DNA of 18,433 bases from Duodenibacillus sp964509205 (GTDB lineage Bacteria > Pseudomonadota > Gammaproteobacteria > Burkholderiales > Burkholderiaceae_F), in contig CAZDVW010000027.1 in the NCBI GenBank assembly GCA_964509205.1, positions 1-18,433 on the forward strand, in the 5' to 3' direction. This document shows, piece after piece, positions 1 through 6,293 of this stretch (position 1 is its first letter; each line of letters starts with the position of its first letter). Made by a program: the position numbers and the translations under genes. The notes below the pieces were generated by a model. That model made no database searches, was not told where the DNA came from, and saw only the letters and a list, made by a program, of their open reading frames with translations.

Positions 1-1
1 T

Positions 2-55
2 CGCGAAGGCGGTCACACGGTCGGTGCCGGCGTCGTTGCTAAAATCACAGAGTAA
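2..55 (+). CDS. tuf: Elongation factor Tu, C-terminal fragment
   Basis: The window opens inside a reading frame whose last 17 residues, REGGHTVGAGVVAKITE, match the highly conserved C-terminus of EF-Tu (domain 3), the GTPase that delivers aminoacyl-tRNA to the ribosome. A tuf copy directly before rpsJ is the standard arrangement in proteobacteria. The stop is TAA at 53-55. Only the tail is visible, so nothing can be said about the GTP-binding domain or whether a second tuf copy exists elsewhere. The very next base begins a sigma70 -35 box. Confidence 0.93.
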   Translation, partial: REGGHTVGAGVVAKITE

Positions 56-84
56 TTGACAGCCTGTAGGGGCGTAGTTATACT
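56..84 (+). promoter_or_regulatory. Sigma70 promoter of the S10 operon
   Basis: A perfect -35 box TTGACA (56-61), a 17-bp spacer and a -10 box TATACT (79-84, five of six consensus bases) lie immediately after the tuf stop codon. Transcription would start near 91, giving rpsJ a leader of only about 34 nt. The bases between the -10 box and the expected start (GCGCCC) are G+C-rich, as in promoters repressed by ppGpp during the stringent response. The boxes and spacing are read directly; activity and stringent control are inferred. Confidence 0.8.
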
Positions 85-92
85 GCGCCCCT
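68..92 (+). terminator. Perfect hairpin overlapping the S10 promoter; possible tuf terminator
   Basis: An 11-bp stem pairs 68-78 with 82-92 around a three-base loop (79-81), with one G-U pair (75/85) and a G+C-rich base. It is followed by a T-rich but interrupted stretch (92-116). As RNA from tuf it could act as a weak intrinsic terminator or attenuator. As DNA it is a dyad lying across the -10 box, so it could equally be an operator or simply reflect promoter composition. The U-run is not immediate, which lowers confidence in strong termination. Confidence 0.5.
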
Positions 93-124
93 TAGTTCTT
101 TTCTCGTTCTTTTTAGGATAAAAA

Positions 125-436
125 ATGCAATCTCAACGCATTCGCATTCGCCTTAAGGCGTTTGATTACAAACTGATTGATCAATCAGCTCTTGAAATCG
201 TTGATACGGCCAAGCGTACCGGCGCTATTGTTCGCGGACCGGTTCCGTTGCCGACCCGCATCCAGCGATTTGACATCTTGCGCTCGCCGCACGTTAATAA
301 GACGAGCCGAGACCAGCTTGAAATTCGTACGCACCAACGTTTGATGGACATTATTGATCCGACAGACAAGACGGTTGATGCTCTGATGAAGCTTGATCTT
401 CCGGCTGGTGTTGATGTCAAAATCAAGGTGCAGTAA
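125..436 (+). CDS. rpsJ: 30S ribosomal protein S10 (NusE)
   Basis: The 103-residue product has the usual S10 length and begins MQSQRIRIRLKAFDYKLID. It carries the extended loop with PLPTRIQRF and SPHVNKTSRDQ that reaches into the 30S head near the A and P sites. S10 also works as NusE, pairing with NusB in transcription antitermination of rRNA operons. The start is the ATG after a modest AGGATA ribosome site. It is the first gene of the block and sits just downstream of the promoter at 56-84; the next gene follows only after an unusually long 158-nt spacer. Confidence 0.98.
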   Translation: MQSQRIRIRLKAFDYKLIDQSALEIVDTAKRTGAIVRGPVPLPTRIQRFDILRSPHVNKTSRDQLEIRTHQRLMDIIDPTDKTVDALMKLDLPAGVDVKIKVQ

Positions 437-594
437 TTGATTTGATTTTCTGTAGTTGTTTTTATAACTACACACGTGTCGCTCCTGGCATACCAAAGCA
501 GTCGATCGGTGTTCGCATTTTTTTGCAACCTCCCGTCGTGGAGTGATTTTTTAAAGTACAGTCCCGGCCAATCGTAGCCGGGGTGGAGATAATA
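437..594 (+). promoter_or_regulatory. Structured rpsJ-rplC spacer, possible control leader
   Basis: This 158-nt spacer has no credible gene. It can form several hairpins: 451-459 with 464-472 (nine pairs, TTTT loop), 530-533 with 540-543 (short), and 563-568 with 577-582 (CCCGGC with GCCGGG). The last stem ends at the edge of the rplC ribosome site (GGTGGAG, 582-588), so it could influence rplC translation. In E. coli the L4 control leader lies upstream of rpsJ; here that leader is too short, so a relocated control region is a possible reading. None of the stems is followed by a clean U-run. Confidence 0.4.
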
Positions 595-1239
595 ATGAGT
601 GATAAGCTCGGCTTAGTCGGTCGCAAGATTGGCATGACGCGCATTTTCACAGACGACGGAGTTTCCGTTCCTGTGACAGTGATTGACGTCTCCGGTAATC
701 GCGTTGTCTGTGTTAAGACACAGGAAACTGACGGATACAATGCCATTCAAGTTGCGTTTGGCACCAAAAAGCCCTCGCGCGTTAACAAGGCACTCGCTGG
801 TCATTTTGCAAAGGCCGGCGTGCAAGCTGCCAAGGTTTTGAAAGAATTCCATGTTGATGCGGAAAAAATTGCCGATTACAAACCCGGTGTGACTTTGGGT
901 GTCGACATGTTTGCCGTCGGTCAGAAGGTCGACGTAACGGGAACGACGATCGGTAAAGGATATGCTGGCGTTATCAAGCGTCATCATTTCAGTTCCAATC
1001 GCGCCAGTCATGGTAACTCTGTGACGACGAATGCGCCAGGTTCCATTGGTAATCGTCAGGATCCGGGACGTGTTTTCCCAGGAAAGCGTATGGCGGGTCA
1101 TTTGGGTGATTGCCAGCGCACAACACAGAATCTCGTTGTTGCGCGTATTGATGCAGAACGCGGTCTTCTCCTTATCCGTGGAGCAGTCCCTGGTAGCAAG
1201 GGCGGCGAAGTGCTTGTGCGCGCTGCTGTTAAGGCTTAA
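595..1239 (+). CDS. rplC: 50S ribosomal protein L3
   Basis: The 214-residue product binds 23S rRNA early in 50S assembly, and its long loop approaches the peptidyl transferase centre. The N-terminus LGLVGRKIGMTRIF and the loop around residues 149-171 (GSIGNRQDPGRVFPGKRMAG) are family hallmarks; Gln155 corresponds to the glutamine methylated by PrmB in E. coli L3. The frame also opens at a GTG (583), but the ATG at 595 is chosen because GGAG at 585-588 lies six bases before it and MSDKLGLVG is the normal N-terminus. rplD follows 15 nt later. Confidence 0.97.
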   Translation: MSDKLGLVGRKIGMTRIFTDDGVSVPVTVIDVSGNRVVCVKTQETDGYNAIQVAFGTKKPSRVNKALAGHFAKAGVQAAKVLKEFHVDAEKIADYKPGVTLGVDMFAVGQKVDVTGTTIGKGYAGVIKRHHFSSNRASHGNSVTTNAPGSIGNRQDPGRVFPGKRMAGHLGDCQRTTQNLVVARIDAERGLLLIRGAVPGSKGGEVLVRAAVKA

Positions 1240-1254
1240 TCGTAGGAGCGAACC

Positions 1255-1875
1255 ATGGAACTTAATTTAGTGAATGATCAGGGCGTCGAGACGGCAAAAG
1301 TGCCAGCTTCCGATGCCGTGTTCGCCCGTGAATACAACGAAGCATTGGTGCACCAGTTGGTTGTGGCCTATCAGGCAAATGCTCGACAGGGTACGCGTGC
1401 GCAACTTAATCGCGAATTTGTTCATCATACGACCAAGAAGCCTTTCAAGCAGAAGGGAACAGGCCGTGCTCGTGCGGGTATGTCCTCGTCACCGTTGTGG
1501 CGTGGCGGTGGTCGCACTTTCCCGAGTTCTCCTAACGAGAACTTTACGAAGAAAATGAATAAGAAGGCCTACCGAGCTGCAATGGCGACGATTTTCTCGA
1601 AGCTCGTTGCGGATGGTCGTCTTTTTGTTGTCGAGTCGATTGCAGCAGAGACATCGAAGACGAAGGCTTTTGCGGCCAAATTAAAGGCGATGGGACTCAC
1701 AAATGCGATGCTGATTACCGAAACGGTTGATGACAACCTTTTCTTGGCATCACGCAATATCAAGAATATTGTGGTTGTTGAGCCGCGCTATATCGATCCG
1801 CTTTCTCTGATTTACTACGACAAGGTTGTTGTGGCAAAGAGTGCGATCGCTAAGATCGAGGAGATGCTGGGATGA
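1255..1875 (+). CDS. rplD: 50S ribosomal protein L4
   Basis: The 206-residue protein has a globular domain and an internal basic loop at roughly residues 55-100 containing KQKGTGRARAG and PLWRGGGRTF, which lines the nascent-peptide exit tunnel and is where macrolide-resistance changes arise in many bacteria. In E. coli L4 also represses its own operon at transcription and translation; whether that happens here is open because the usual leader is missing. A TAGGAG ribosome site precedes the start. The stop codon overlaps the rplW start (ATGA, 1872-1875), implying translational coupling. Confidence 0.97.
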   Translation: MELNLVNDQGVETAKVPASDAVFAREYNEALVHQLVVAYQANARQGTRAQLNREFVHHTTKKPFKQKGTGRARAGMSSSPLWRGGGRTFPSSPNENFTKKMNKKAYRAAMATIFSKLVADGRLFVVESIAAETSKTKAFAAKLKAMGLTNAMLITETVDDNLFLASRNIKNIVVVEPRYIDPLSLIYYDKVVVAKSAIAKIEEMLG

Positions 1876-2171
1876 ATCAAGACCGTTTGTTGAAAGTTCT
1901 CGTCGGCCCGGTTGTCTCTGAAAAGAGCACGATGATTGCCGACAAGGCCCGTCAGTACACGTTTGATGTTGTTGCGGATGCGACAAAGCCTGAAGTTAAG
2001 GCGGCTGTCGAACTCTGCTTTAAGGTGCAGGTTGAAAGCGTTCAAATGGTCAACATCAAGGGCAAGGTCAAGCGCACGGGTCGTACGCCCGGCGTTCGCA
2101 AGGCCATCCGCAAGGCGTATGTGTGCCTCAAGGAAGGTCAGGAAATCAACTTTGCGCAGGAGGGTAAGTAA
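1872..2171 (+). CDS. rplW: 50S ribosomal protein L23
   Basis: The 99-residue product sits at the tunnel exit of the 50S subunit. The N-terminal motif VVSEKST (around residues 14-20) includes the conserved glutamate used for docking trigger factor and SRP. The basic loop GKVKRTGRTPGVRKAIRKAYV (shown in part: KVKRTGRTPG) contacts 23S rRNA and is normal for bacterial L23. It overlaps rplD by four bases at its start and rplB by one base at its end (TAATG), so all three genes are probably coupled in translation. Confidence 0.97.
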   Translation: MNQDRLLKVLVGPVVSEKSTMIADKARQYTFDVVADATKPEVKAAVELCFKVQVESVQMVNIKGKVKRTGRTPGVRKAIRKAYVCLKEGQEINFAQEGK

Positions 2172-2998
2172 TGGCTCTCGTTAAACTGAAGCCTACCTCT
2201 GCAGGTTGCCGTCATGCCGTTAAGGTTGTGACACCGGGTCTGCATAAGGGCAGACCGTATGCAGCTCTTACAGAGAAAAAGAATCGCGGCTCGGGCCGTA
2301 ACAATGACGGACATATCACGTGCCGTCATAAGGGCGGTGGATCAAAGCGTCACTATCGTGTGATCGACTTCCTGCGTAACAAGGATGGTGTTGCCGGACG
2401 TGTTGAGCGGATTGAGTACGATCCGAACCGTTCTTCTCACATCGCCTTGGTTCTGTACGCTGACGGAGAACGTCGCTATATCATCGCTCCGAAGGGTTTG
2501 AATGTCGGCGATTCCATCATGAGCGGATCTGAGGCGCCCATCAAGGTCGGCAATGCATTGCCGCTGCGCAACATTCCTGTCGGTTCGACAATTCACTGCA
2601 TCGAGATGCTCCCTGGTAAGGGTGCGCAGTTGGTTCGTGCCGCCGGAGCTTTCGCCCAGTTGATTGCTCGAGAGGGTAGCTACGCTCAGGTTCGCATGCG
2701 CTCAGGTGAAGTGCGTCGTATTTTGATTGAGTGCCGTGCGACGATTGGCACGGTTGGAAATGAAGAGAATAGTCTTCGCGAGCTCGGCAAGGCCGGTGCG
2801 ACTCGTTGGCGCGGCATTCGCCCGACAGTTCGAGGCAAGGTTATGAACCCGGTTGACCACCCGCATGGTGGCGGTGAAGGCCGTACGGGTACGGGACGTG
2901 CTCCGATGTCTCCATGGGGTCAGCTCACTAAGGGCTACCGCACTCGCAATTCCAAGCGCACGGATAAGATGATTGTCCAGCGCCGTTACGATAAATAA
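2171..2998 (+). CDS. rplB: 50S ribosomal protein L2
   Basis: The 275-residue protein is full length for bacterial L2, one of the most conserved ribosomal proteins, needed for subunit association and peptidyl transferase activity. It has the SH3/OB RNA-binding core and the C-terminal signature NPVDHPHGGGEGRTG, including the histidine equivalent to E. coli His229. The following segment reads GRAPMSPWG where many bacteria have a K/R-H/D-P-V-x-P-W-G pattern, a mild lineage-specific variation. The start overlaps the rplW stop by one base; a GGGAGG site just after its own stop serves rpsS. Confidence 0.98.
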   Translation: MALVKLKPTSAGCRHAVKVVTPGLHKGRPYAALTEKKNRGSGRNNDGHITCRHKGGGSKRHYRVIDFLRNKDGVAGRVERIEYDPNRSSHIALVLYADGERRYIIAPKGLNVGDSIMSGSEAPIKVGNALPLRNIPVGSTIHCIEMLPGKGAQLVRAAGAFAQLIAREGSYAQVRMRSGEVRRILIECRATIGTVGNEENSLRELGKAGATRWRGIRPTVRGKVMNPVDHPHGGGEGRTGTGRAPMSPWGQLTKGYRTRNSKRTDKMIVQRRYDK

Positions 2999-3013
2999 GG
3001 GAGGGTCTGAAGA

Positions 3014-3295
3014 ATGTCTCGTTCGTTGAAGAAGGGGCCGTTTGTTGACGGATCCCTCATGAAGAAAGTGGAGACGGCACAGTCAAGTCGTGACAAGCGT
3101 CCGATTAAGACATGGTCGCGTCGTTCCACGATTCTTCCAGAGTTTGTCGGCTTGACGATTGCTGTTCACAATGGCCGGCAGCATGTTCCCGTTTACATTA
3201 ACGAGAACATGGTTGGCCATAAGCTCGGCGAGTTTGCAATGACACGCACGTTCAAAGGACATGCGTTGACTGCTGATAAGAAGGTTAAGGGGTAA
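3014..3295 (+). CDS. rpsS: 30S ribosomal protein S19
   Basis: The 93-residue product has the standard start MSRSLKKGPFVDGSL and the C-terminal part containing GHKLGEFAMTRTFKGHA. S19 pairs with S13 in the head of the 30S subunit and contributes to contacts with A-site tRNA and the intersubunit bridge. A strong GGGAGG ribosome site (2999-3004) lies nine bases before the ATG. The rplV start follows four bases after the stop, with its ribosome site (AAGGGG) inside the end of rpsS. Confidence 0.98.
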   Translation: MSRSLKKGPFVDGSLMKKVETAQSSRDKRPIKTWSRRSTILPEFVGLTIAVHNGRQHVPVYINENMVGHKLGEFAMTRTFKGHALTADKKVKG

Positions 3296-3299
3296 TTAA

Positions 3300-3632
3300 A
3301 TGGAAACTACTGCAATCGTACGCGGTGTGCGCTTGTCGGCTCAAAAGGGACGACTGGTTGCCGATTTGGTTCGCGGTAAGCCCGTGGACAAGGCCCTTAA
3401 TATTCTGAAGTTTACGCAACGTCGGGCTGCGGGCATTATTTTGAAAGCGCTGGAAAGTGCTGTTGCTAATGCCGAACACAATGATGGCGCCGACATTGAT
3501 GAACTTCGCGTCACAAAAATCTACGTGGAAAAGGCTACGACGTTGCGCCGTTTCGGTGCGCGTGCGAAGGGCCGCGGTACGCGTATCGGTAAGCAGACGT
3601 CTCACATCTATGTGAGCGTTGGCGATAAGTAA
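3300..3632 (+). CDS. rplV: 50S ribosomal protein L22
   Basis: The 110-residue product binds all 23S rRNA domains and sends a beta-hairpin into the exit tunnel. That hairpin is visible around residues 80-100 (RRFGARAKGRGTRIGKQTSH); its tip, with L4, forms the tunnel constriction linked to macrolide sensitivity. The globular part has the expected GVRLSAQKGRLVADLVRGK. Length is normal for the family. The ATG is only four bases from the rpsS stop, and rpsC follows after nine bases. Confidence 0.97.
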   Translation: METTAIVRGVRLSAQKGRLVADLVRGKPVDKALNILKFTQRRAAGIILKALESAVANAEHNDGADIDELRVTKIYVEKATTLRRFGARAKGRGTRIGKQTSHIYVSVGDK

Positions 3633-3641
3633 GGGTGAACC

Positions 3642-4451
3642 ATGGGTCAGAAAATTAATCCTACCGGCTTCCGCCTTCCCGTGACGCGCAATTGGACGTC
3701 ACGTTGGTACGCGGTTGGCCGTAACTTCTCTCGCACGTTGTGTGAAGATCTGAAAGTCCGCGCCTTTTTGCTCGAAAAGTTGAAAGCGGCGAGCGTTTCC
3801 CGCATTTTGATTGAACGCCCGGCCAACAATGCTCGCATCACGATTTATTCGGCTCGTCCGGGTCTCGTGATCGGCAAGCAGGGTGCTTTTATCGAGGAAT
3901 TGAAGGCGGATGTTCAGAAAATGATCGGTGTGCCTGCGCACATTTCCATCGAAGAGGTTCGTCGCCCTGAGTTGGATGCTCAGTTAATCGCGGATGGCAT
4001 CACGCAGCAACTTGAGAAGCGTGCCATGTTCCGCCGCGTCATGAAGCGAGCAATGCAAAATGCAATGCGTCTCGGTGCCAAGGGTATCAAGATCATGAGC
4101 GCAGGTCGTTTGAACGGAGCTGAAATCGCACGTACGGAATGGTATCGCGAAGGACGCGTTCCTCTTCACACGTTGCGTGCTGATATCGACTACGGTTTTT
4201 CTGAAGCACACACGACCTACGGTGTTGTGGGTGTGAAAGTTTGGGTTTACAAAGGTGACAGCCTTGAACGTGGCGAAGCGGTTGAAGCCGCTCCGGCTCC
4301 TGCCGAGCGCGAAGATCGCCGCCGTCGTCCGGCTCGCCGCGTCCGTAAGACGGAAGAGGGTGATGACAATGGCGAGAAGAAGCCAGCTCGTCGTCCTCGG
4401 AAGGCTCCGGCCGCTGCTTCTGTCGCCACTGAAACAAAAGACGGAGAATAA
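3642..4451 (+). CDS. rpsC: 30S ribosomal protein S3 with long basic tail
   Basis: The 269-residue product has the KH domain with its GxxG loop in VIGKQGAFIEEL (residues 76-87) and the C-terminal S3 domain (about 110-206) ending GVKVWVYKGD. S3 lies at the mRNA entry tunnel and takes part in helicase action on mRNA. Beyond residue 210 is a low-complexity tail of about 58 residues rich in Arg, Pro, Ala, Glu and Lys, including REDRRRRPARRVRK; E. coli S3 is only 233 residues. Such tails are common in betaproteobacteria and are presumably disordered. rplP follows after three bases. Confidence 0.97.
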   Translation: MGQKINPTGFRLPVTRNWTSRWYAVGRNFSRTLCEDLKVRAFLLEKLKAASVSRILIERPANNARITIYSARPGLVIGKQGAFIEELKADVQKMIGVPAHISIEEVRRPELDAQLIADGITQQLEKRAMFRRVMKRAMQNAMRLGAKGIKIMSAGRLNGAEIARTEWYREGRVPLHTLRADIDYGFSEAHTTYGVVGVKVWVYKGDSLERGEAVEAAPAPAEREDRRRRPARRVRKTEEGDDNGEKKPARRPRKAPAAASVATETKDGE

Positions 4452-4454
4452 GCG

Positions 4455-4871
4455 ATGCTGCAACCGAATCGAACAAAGTACCGTAAGGACCAAAAAGGTC
4501 GCAACTACGGTATGGCTCAGCGAGGCGCCGATGTCTCCTTCGGAGACTTCGGTCTTAAGGTGATCGAACGTGGTCGTTTGACTGCCCGTCAGATTGAAGC
4601 GGCTCGCCGTGCTTTAACTCGCCACATCAAGCGTGGCGGACACGTCTGGATTCGTGTCTTTCCGGACAAGCCTATTTCGAGCAAACCTGCCGAAGTGCGT
4701 ATGGGTAACGGAAAGGGCAATCCCGAATACTGGGTCGCTCTCGTGCAACCAGGCCGAGTGCTCTATGAAATGGACGGCGTTGATGAGAATCTCGCTCGCG
4801 AAGCGTTTGCTCTCGCAGCGGCGAAGTTGCCTCTGAAGACGAAGTTCGTTGTCCGCCAGGTCGGAAAATAA
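4455..4871 (+). CDS. rplP: 50S ribosomal protein L16
   Basis: The 138-residue product organises the A-site region of the 50S subunit, contacting the elbow of A-site tRNA. It begins MLQPNRTKYRK and contains the conserved VRMGNGKGNPEYWVALVQPG; Arg82 is equivalent to the arginine hydroxylated by YcfD in E. coli. Length is one or two residues above E. coli L16, as usual for this class. The ribosome site GGAG (4443-4446) lies within the last codons of rpsC. Confidence 0.98.
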   Translation: MLQPNRTKYRKDQKGRNYGMAQRGADVSFGDFGLKVIERGRLTARQIEAARRALTRHIKRGGHVWIRVFPDKPISSKPAEVRMGNGKGNPEYWVALVQPGRVLYEMDGVDENLAREAFALAAAKLPLKTKFVVRQVGK

Positions 4872-4881
4872 GGAGACGGAC

Positions 4882-5076
4882 ATGAAAGCAAAAGAATTGC
4901 GCGCCATGGATGAGGCTGCGCTTAACAAGGAGTTGAATGAACTTCAGACCGCATACTTCAAGTTGCGCGTCCAAAAGGCGACTCAACAGCTCCAGAATAC
5001 GAACCAGTTGCGCACGTCTCGTCGCGATATCGCGCGCGTTCGCACGGTTCTCGCTCAGAAGGCGGCCACGAAATGA
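4882..5076 (+). CDS. rpmC: 50S ribosomal protein L29
   Basis: This is a 64-residue, two-helix protein next to L23 at the tunnel exit. It begins MKAKELRAMDEAALNKEL and has the family's helical, Lys/Arg/Glu/Leu-rich pattern. The frame also opens upstream inside rplP at 4849, but the ATG at 4882 follows an AAGGAG site (4871-4876) with five bases spacing and gives the normal N-terminus. The stop overlaps the rpsQ start (ATGA, 5073-5076). Confidence 0.97.
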   Translation: MKAKELRAMDEAALNKELNELQTAYFKLRVQKATQQLQNTNQLRTSRRDIARVRTVLAQKAATK

Positions 5077-5348
5077 CGGATACAGTTGAAACAAAGAAGC
5101 TCACACGTACTCTTGTCGGAGTGGTGACGAGCGATAAGATGGAAAAAACCGTGACGGTCCTCGTGGAACGTCGCGTGAAGCACCCGCTGTATGGAAAAAT
5201 CGTTGTGCGTAGCAAGAAGTACCACGCACATGATGAATCCAACAGCGCTGGTGTTGGCGATAGAGTTGAAATCGCGGAAGGACGTCCCGTTGCCAAGACG
5301 GTGTCTTGGCATGTGACAAAGATCCTCGAGAAGGCTGTTGTCGTCTAG
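5073..5348 (+). CDS. rpsQ: 30S ribosomal protein S17
   Basis: The 91-residue OB-fold protein is a primary 16S rRNA binder. The motif TLVGVVTSDKMEKTVTVLVE and the later KYHAHDESN are typical. It is coupled to rpmC by a four-base overlap and is the last gene of the S10 block; the TAG stop is followed by further stops in the same stretch and a 233-nt spacer before the spc genes. The short N-terminal extension before the OB fold is common in this class. Confidence 0.97.
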   Translation: MTDTVETKKLTRTLVGVVTSDKMEKTVTVLVERRVKHPLYGKIVVRSKKYHAHDESNSAGVGDRVEIAEGRPVAKTVSWHVTKILEKAVVV

Positions 5349-5361
5349 ACATAGTAGTAAT

Positions 5362-5391
5362 TTGCAAGATTAACGAAGTTTGGGTTAAACT
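5362..5391 (+). promoter_or_regulatory. Candidate promoter for the spc block
   Basis: A -35-like TTGCAA (5362-5367) and a -10-like TAAACT (5386-5391) are separated by 18 bp; each matches four of six consensus bases. The bases after the -10 box (TGCGGGCTC) are G+C-rich, resembling the discriminator of the S10 promoter. Transcription would begin near 5398-5400, exactly at the foot of the hairpin at 5401-5437. The match is moderate, and the block could also be read through from the S10 promoter. Confidence 0.42.
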
Positions 5392-5400
5392 TGCGGGCTC

Positions 5401-5437
5401 GCACAGGTGTCCGACCGGAAACGGTCGGCGTCTGTGT
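5401..5437 (+). terminator. Long hairpin in the rpsQ-rplN spacer, attenuator-like
   Basis: The core is a perfect seven-pair stem (5411-5417 with 5422-5428) capped by a GAAA tetraloop, a GNRA-type stable loop. An outer stem pairs 5402-5409 with 5429-5436, including two G-U pairs, with one bulged base at 5410. Three bases later comes TTTTCTT (5441-5447) and another T-rich run (5454-5465). It could end part of the S10 transcripts, attenuate entry into the spc block, or protect the 5' end of an spc transcript. Which of these applies cannot be decided here. Confidence 0.5.
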
Positions 5438-5524
5438 CAGTTTTCTTGATCAGGTTTTGTTTTTATTCAGCCGTTTGCAGGTTCAGCGGTCGATCTTGGG
5501 TAAATTCAAATGCGCTGATCGTTC

Positions 5525-5560
5525 TCCCGTACGGGACCAATACTGTCTGCCGTGTGCAGA
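5525..5560 (+). repeat. Palindrome and hairpin just before rplN
   Basis: Positions 5525-5536 read TCCCGTACGGGA, a perfect 12-bp palindrome. A second small hairpin pairs TCTGC (5546-5550) with GCAGA (5556-5560). Both lie in the rplN leader within 60 bases of its start, where the ribosome site is weak (GGA at 5568-5570). They may be protein-binding or translation-control elements; no known motif was recognised. Confidence 0.4.
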
Positions 5561-5581
5561 ATAAGTTGGAAATTTACAACC

Positions 5582-5950
5582 ATGATTCAGATGCAAAGCA
5601 AGCTGGACGTTGCCGACAATACAGGCGCTCGTTCAGTGATGTGTTTTAAGGTGCTGGGCGGCTCTAAGCGCCGCTATGCGAACATCGGCGACGTCATCAA
5701 AGTGACGGTGAAGGAGGCAGCTCCTCGCGGTCGCGTTAAGAAGGGTGAAGTCTATAGTGCCGTAGTGGTTCGTACCGCCCAAGGCGTGCGTCGTGCCGAC
5801 GGATCTCGGATTCGTTTTGACGGCAACGCTGTTGTTCTTCTCAATTCTAAACTTGAGCCCGTTGGCACTCGTATTTTTGGACCGGTTACGCGCGAATTGC
5901 GTACAGAGCGGTTCATGAAAATCGTGTCCCTCGCTCCCGAAGTTCTTTAA
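5582..5950 (+). CDS. rplN: 50S ribosomal protein L14
   Basis: The 122-residue beta-barrel protein has the exact family length and begins MIQMQSKLDVADNTGARSVM. It forms an intersubunit bridge with 16S rRNA and is the binding site of the silencing factor RsfS in other bacteria. The C-terminus VTRELRTERFMKIVSLAPEVL (seen as MKIVSLAPEVL) is near-invariant. The ATG at 5582 is preferred over an upstream in-frame start at 5552 because MIQ is the conserved N-terminus, though its ribosome site is weak. It opens the spc block; rplX follows after an AAGGAGG site. Confidence 0.97.
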   Translation: MIQMQSKLDVADNTGARSVMCFKVLGGSKRRYANIGDVIKVTVKEAAPRGRVKKGEVYSAVVVRTAQGVRRADGSRIRFDGNAVVLLNSKLEPVGTRIFGPVTRELRTERFMKIVSLAPEVL

Positions 5951-5962
5951 GGAGGCCTACAA

Positions 5963-6283
5963 ATGCAGCGCATCCACAAAGGCGACGAGGTTCTCGTGAT
6001 TGCCGGAAAAGACAAGGGTAAAAAGGGTGTCGTTATCGCACGCGTTGACGACACACACGTAACCGTCGAGGGCGTCAACGTCGTTAAAAAGTGTGTTCGT
6101 CCGAATCCGATGACGAATACGGAAGGCGGCATCATTGATAAAACGATGCCGATTGATCAGTCTAACGTGATGATCGTCAACCCGGCCACAGGTAAAGGTG
6201 ACCGCATCGCTTTTAAAGAAGTAGATGGCAAGAAGGTCCGCGTTTTCAAAAGCAATGGCGCAGTTGTTGGCGCCAAGGCGTAA
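5963..6283 (+). CDS. rplX: 50S ribosomal protein L24
   Basis: The 106-residue product initiates 50S assembly by binding the 5' part of 23S rRNA. It has the N-terminal KOW motif (KGDEVLVIAGKDKGKKGVV) and the following VEGVNVVKKCVRPNP segment typical of L24. The start has a full-consensus AAGGAGG ribosome site at 5949-5955, the best in the window. rplE follows after 10 nt with another AAGGA site. Confidence 0.97.
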   Translation: MQRIHKGDEVLVIAGKDKGKKGVVIARVDDTHVTVEGVNVVKKCVRPNPMTNTEGGIIDKTMPIDQSNVMIVNPATGKGDRIAFKEVDGKKVRVFKSNGAVVGAKA

Positions 6284-6293
6284 GGAGTAAGGA

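Noticed and set aside
451..472. Hairpin after rpsJ as an intrinsic terminator
   Set aside because: The stem is A+T-rich and is followed by CACACG, not a U-run; kept only as part of a structured spacer.
480..540. A tRNA or small RNA in the rpsJ-rplC spacer
   Set aside because: GTTCGCA recalls a T-loop, but no acceptor or anticodon stem can be drawn around it.
523..556. Promoter-like TTGCAA plus T/A-rich box before rplC
   Set aside because: At a 17-bp spacing the -10 position reads ATTTTT, and the better TTAAAG box needs a 22-bp spacer.
583..594. Upstream GTG start for rplC (583)
   Set aside because: It would place the ribosome site inside the coding region; the ATG at 595 has GGAG at ideal distance and the conserved N-terminus.
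5475..5506. Second promoter (TTGCAG and TAAATT) before rplN
   Set aside because: The 20-bp spacer is too long for sigma70 and both boxes are weak.
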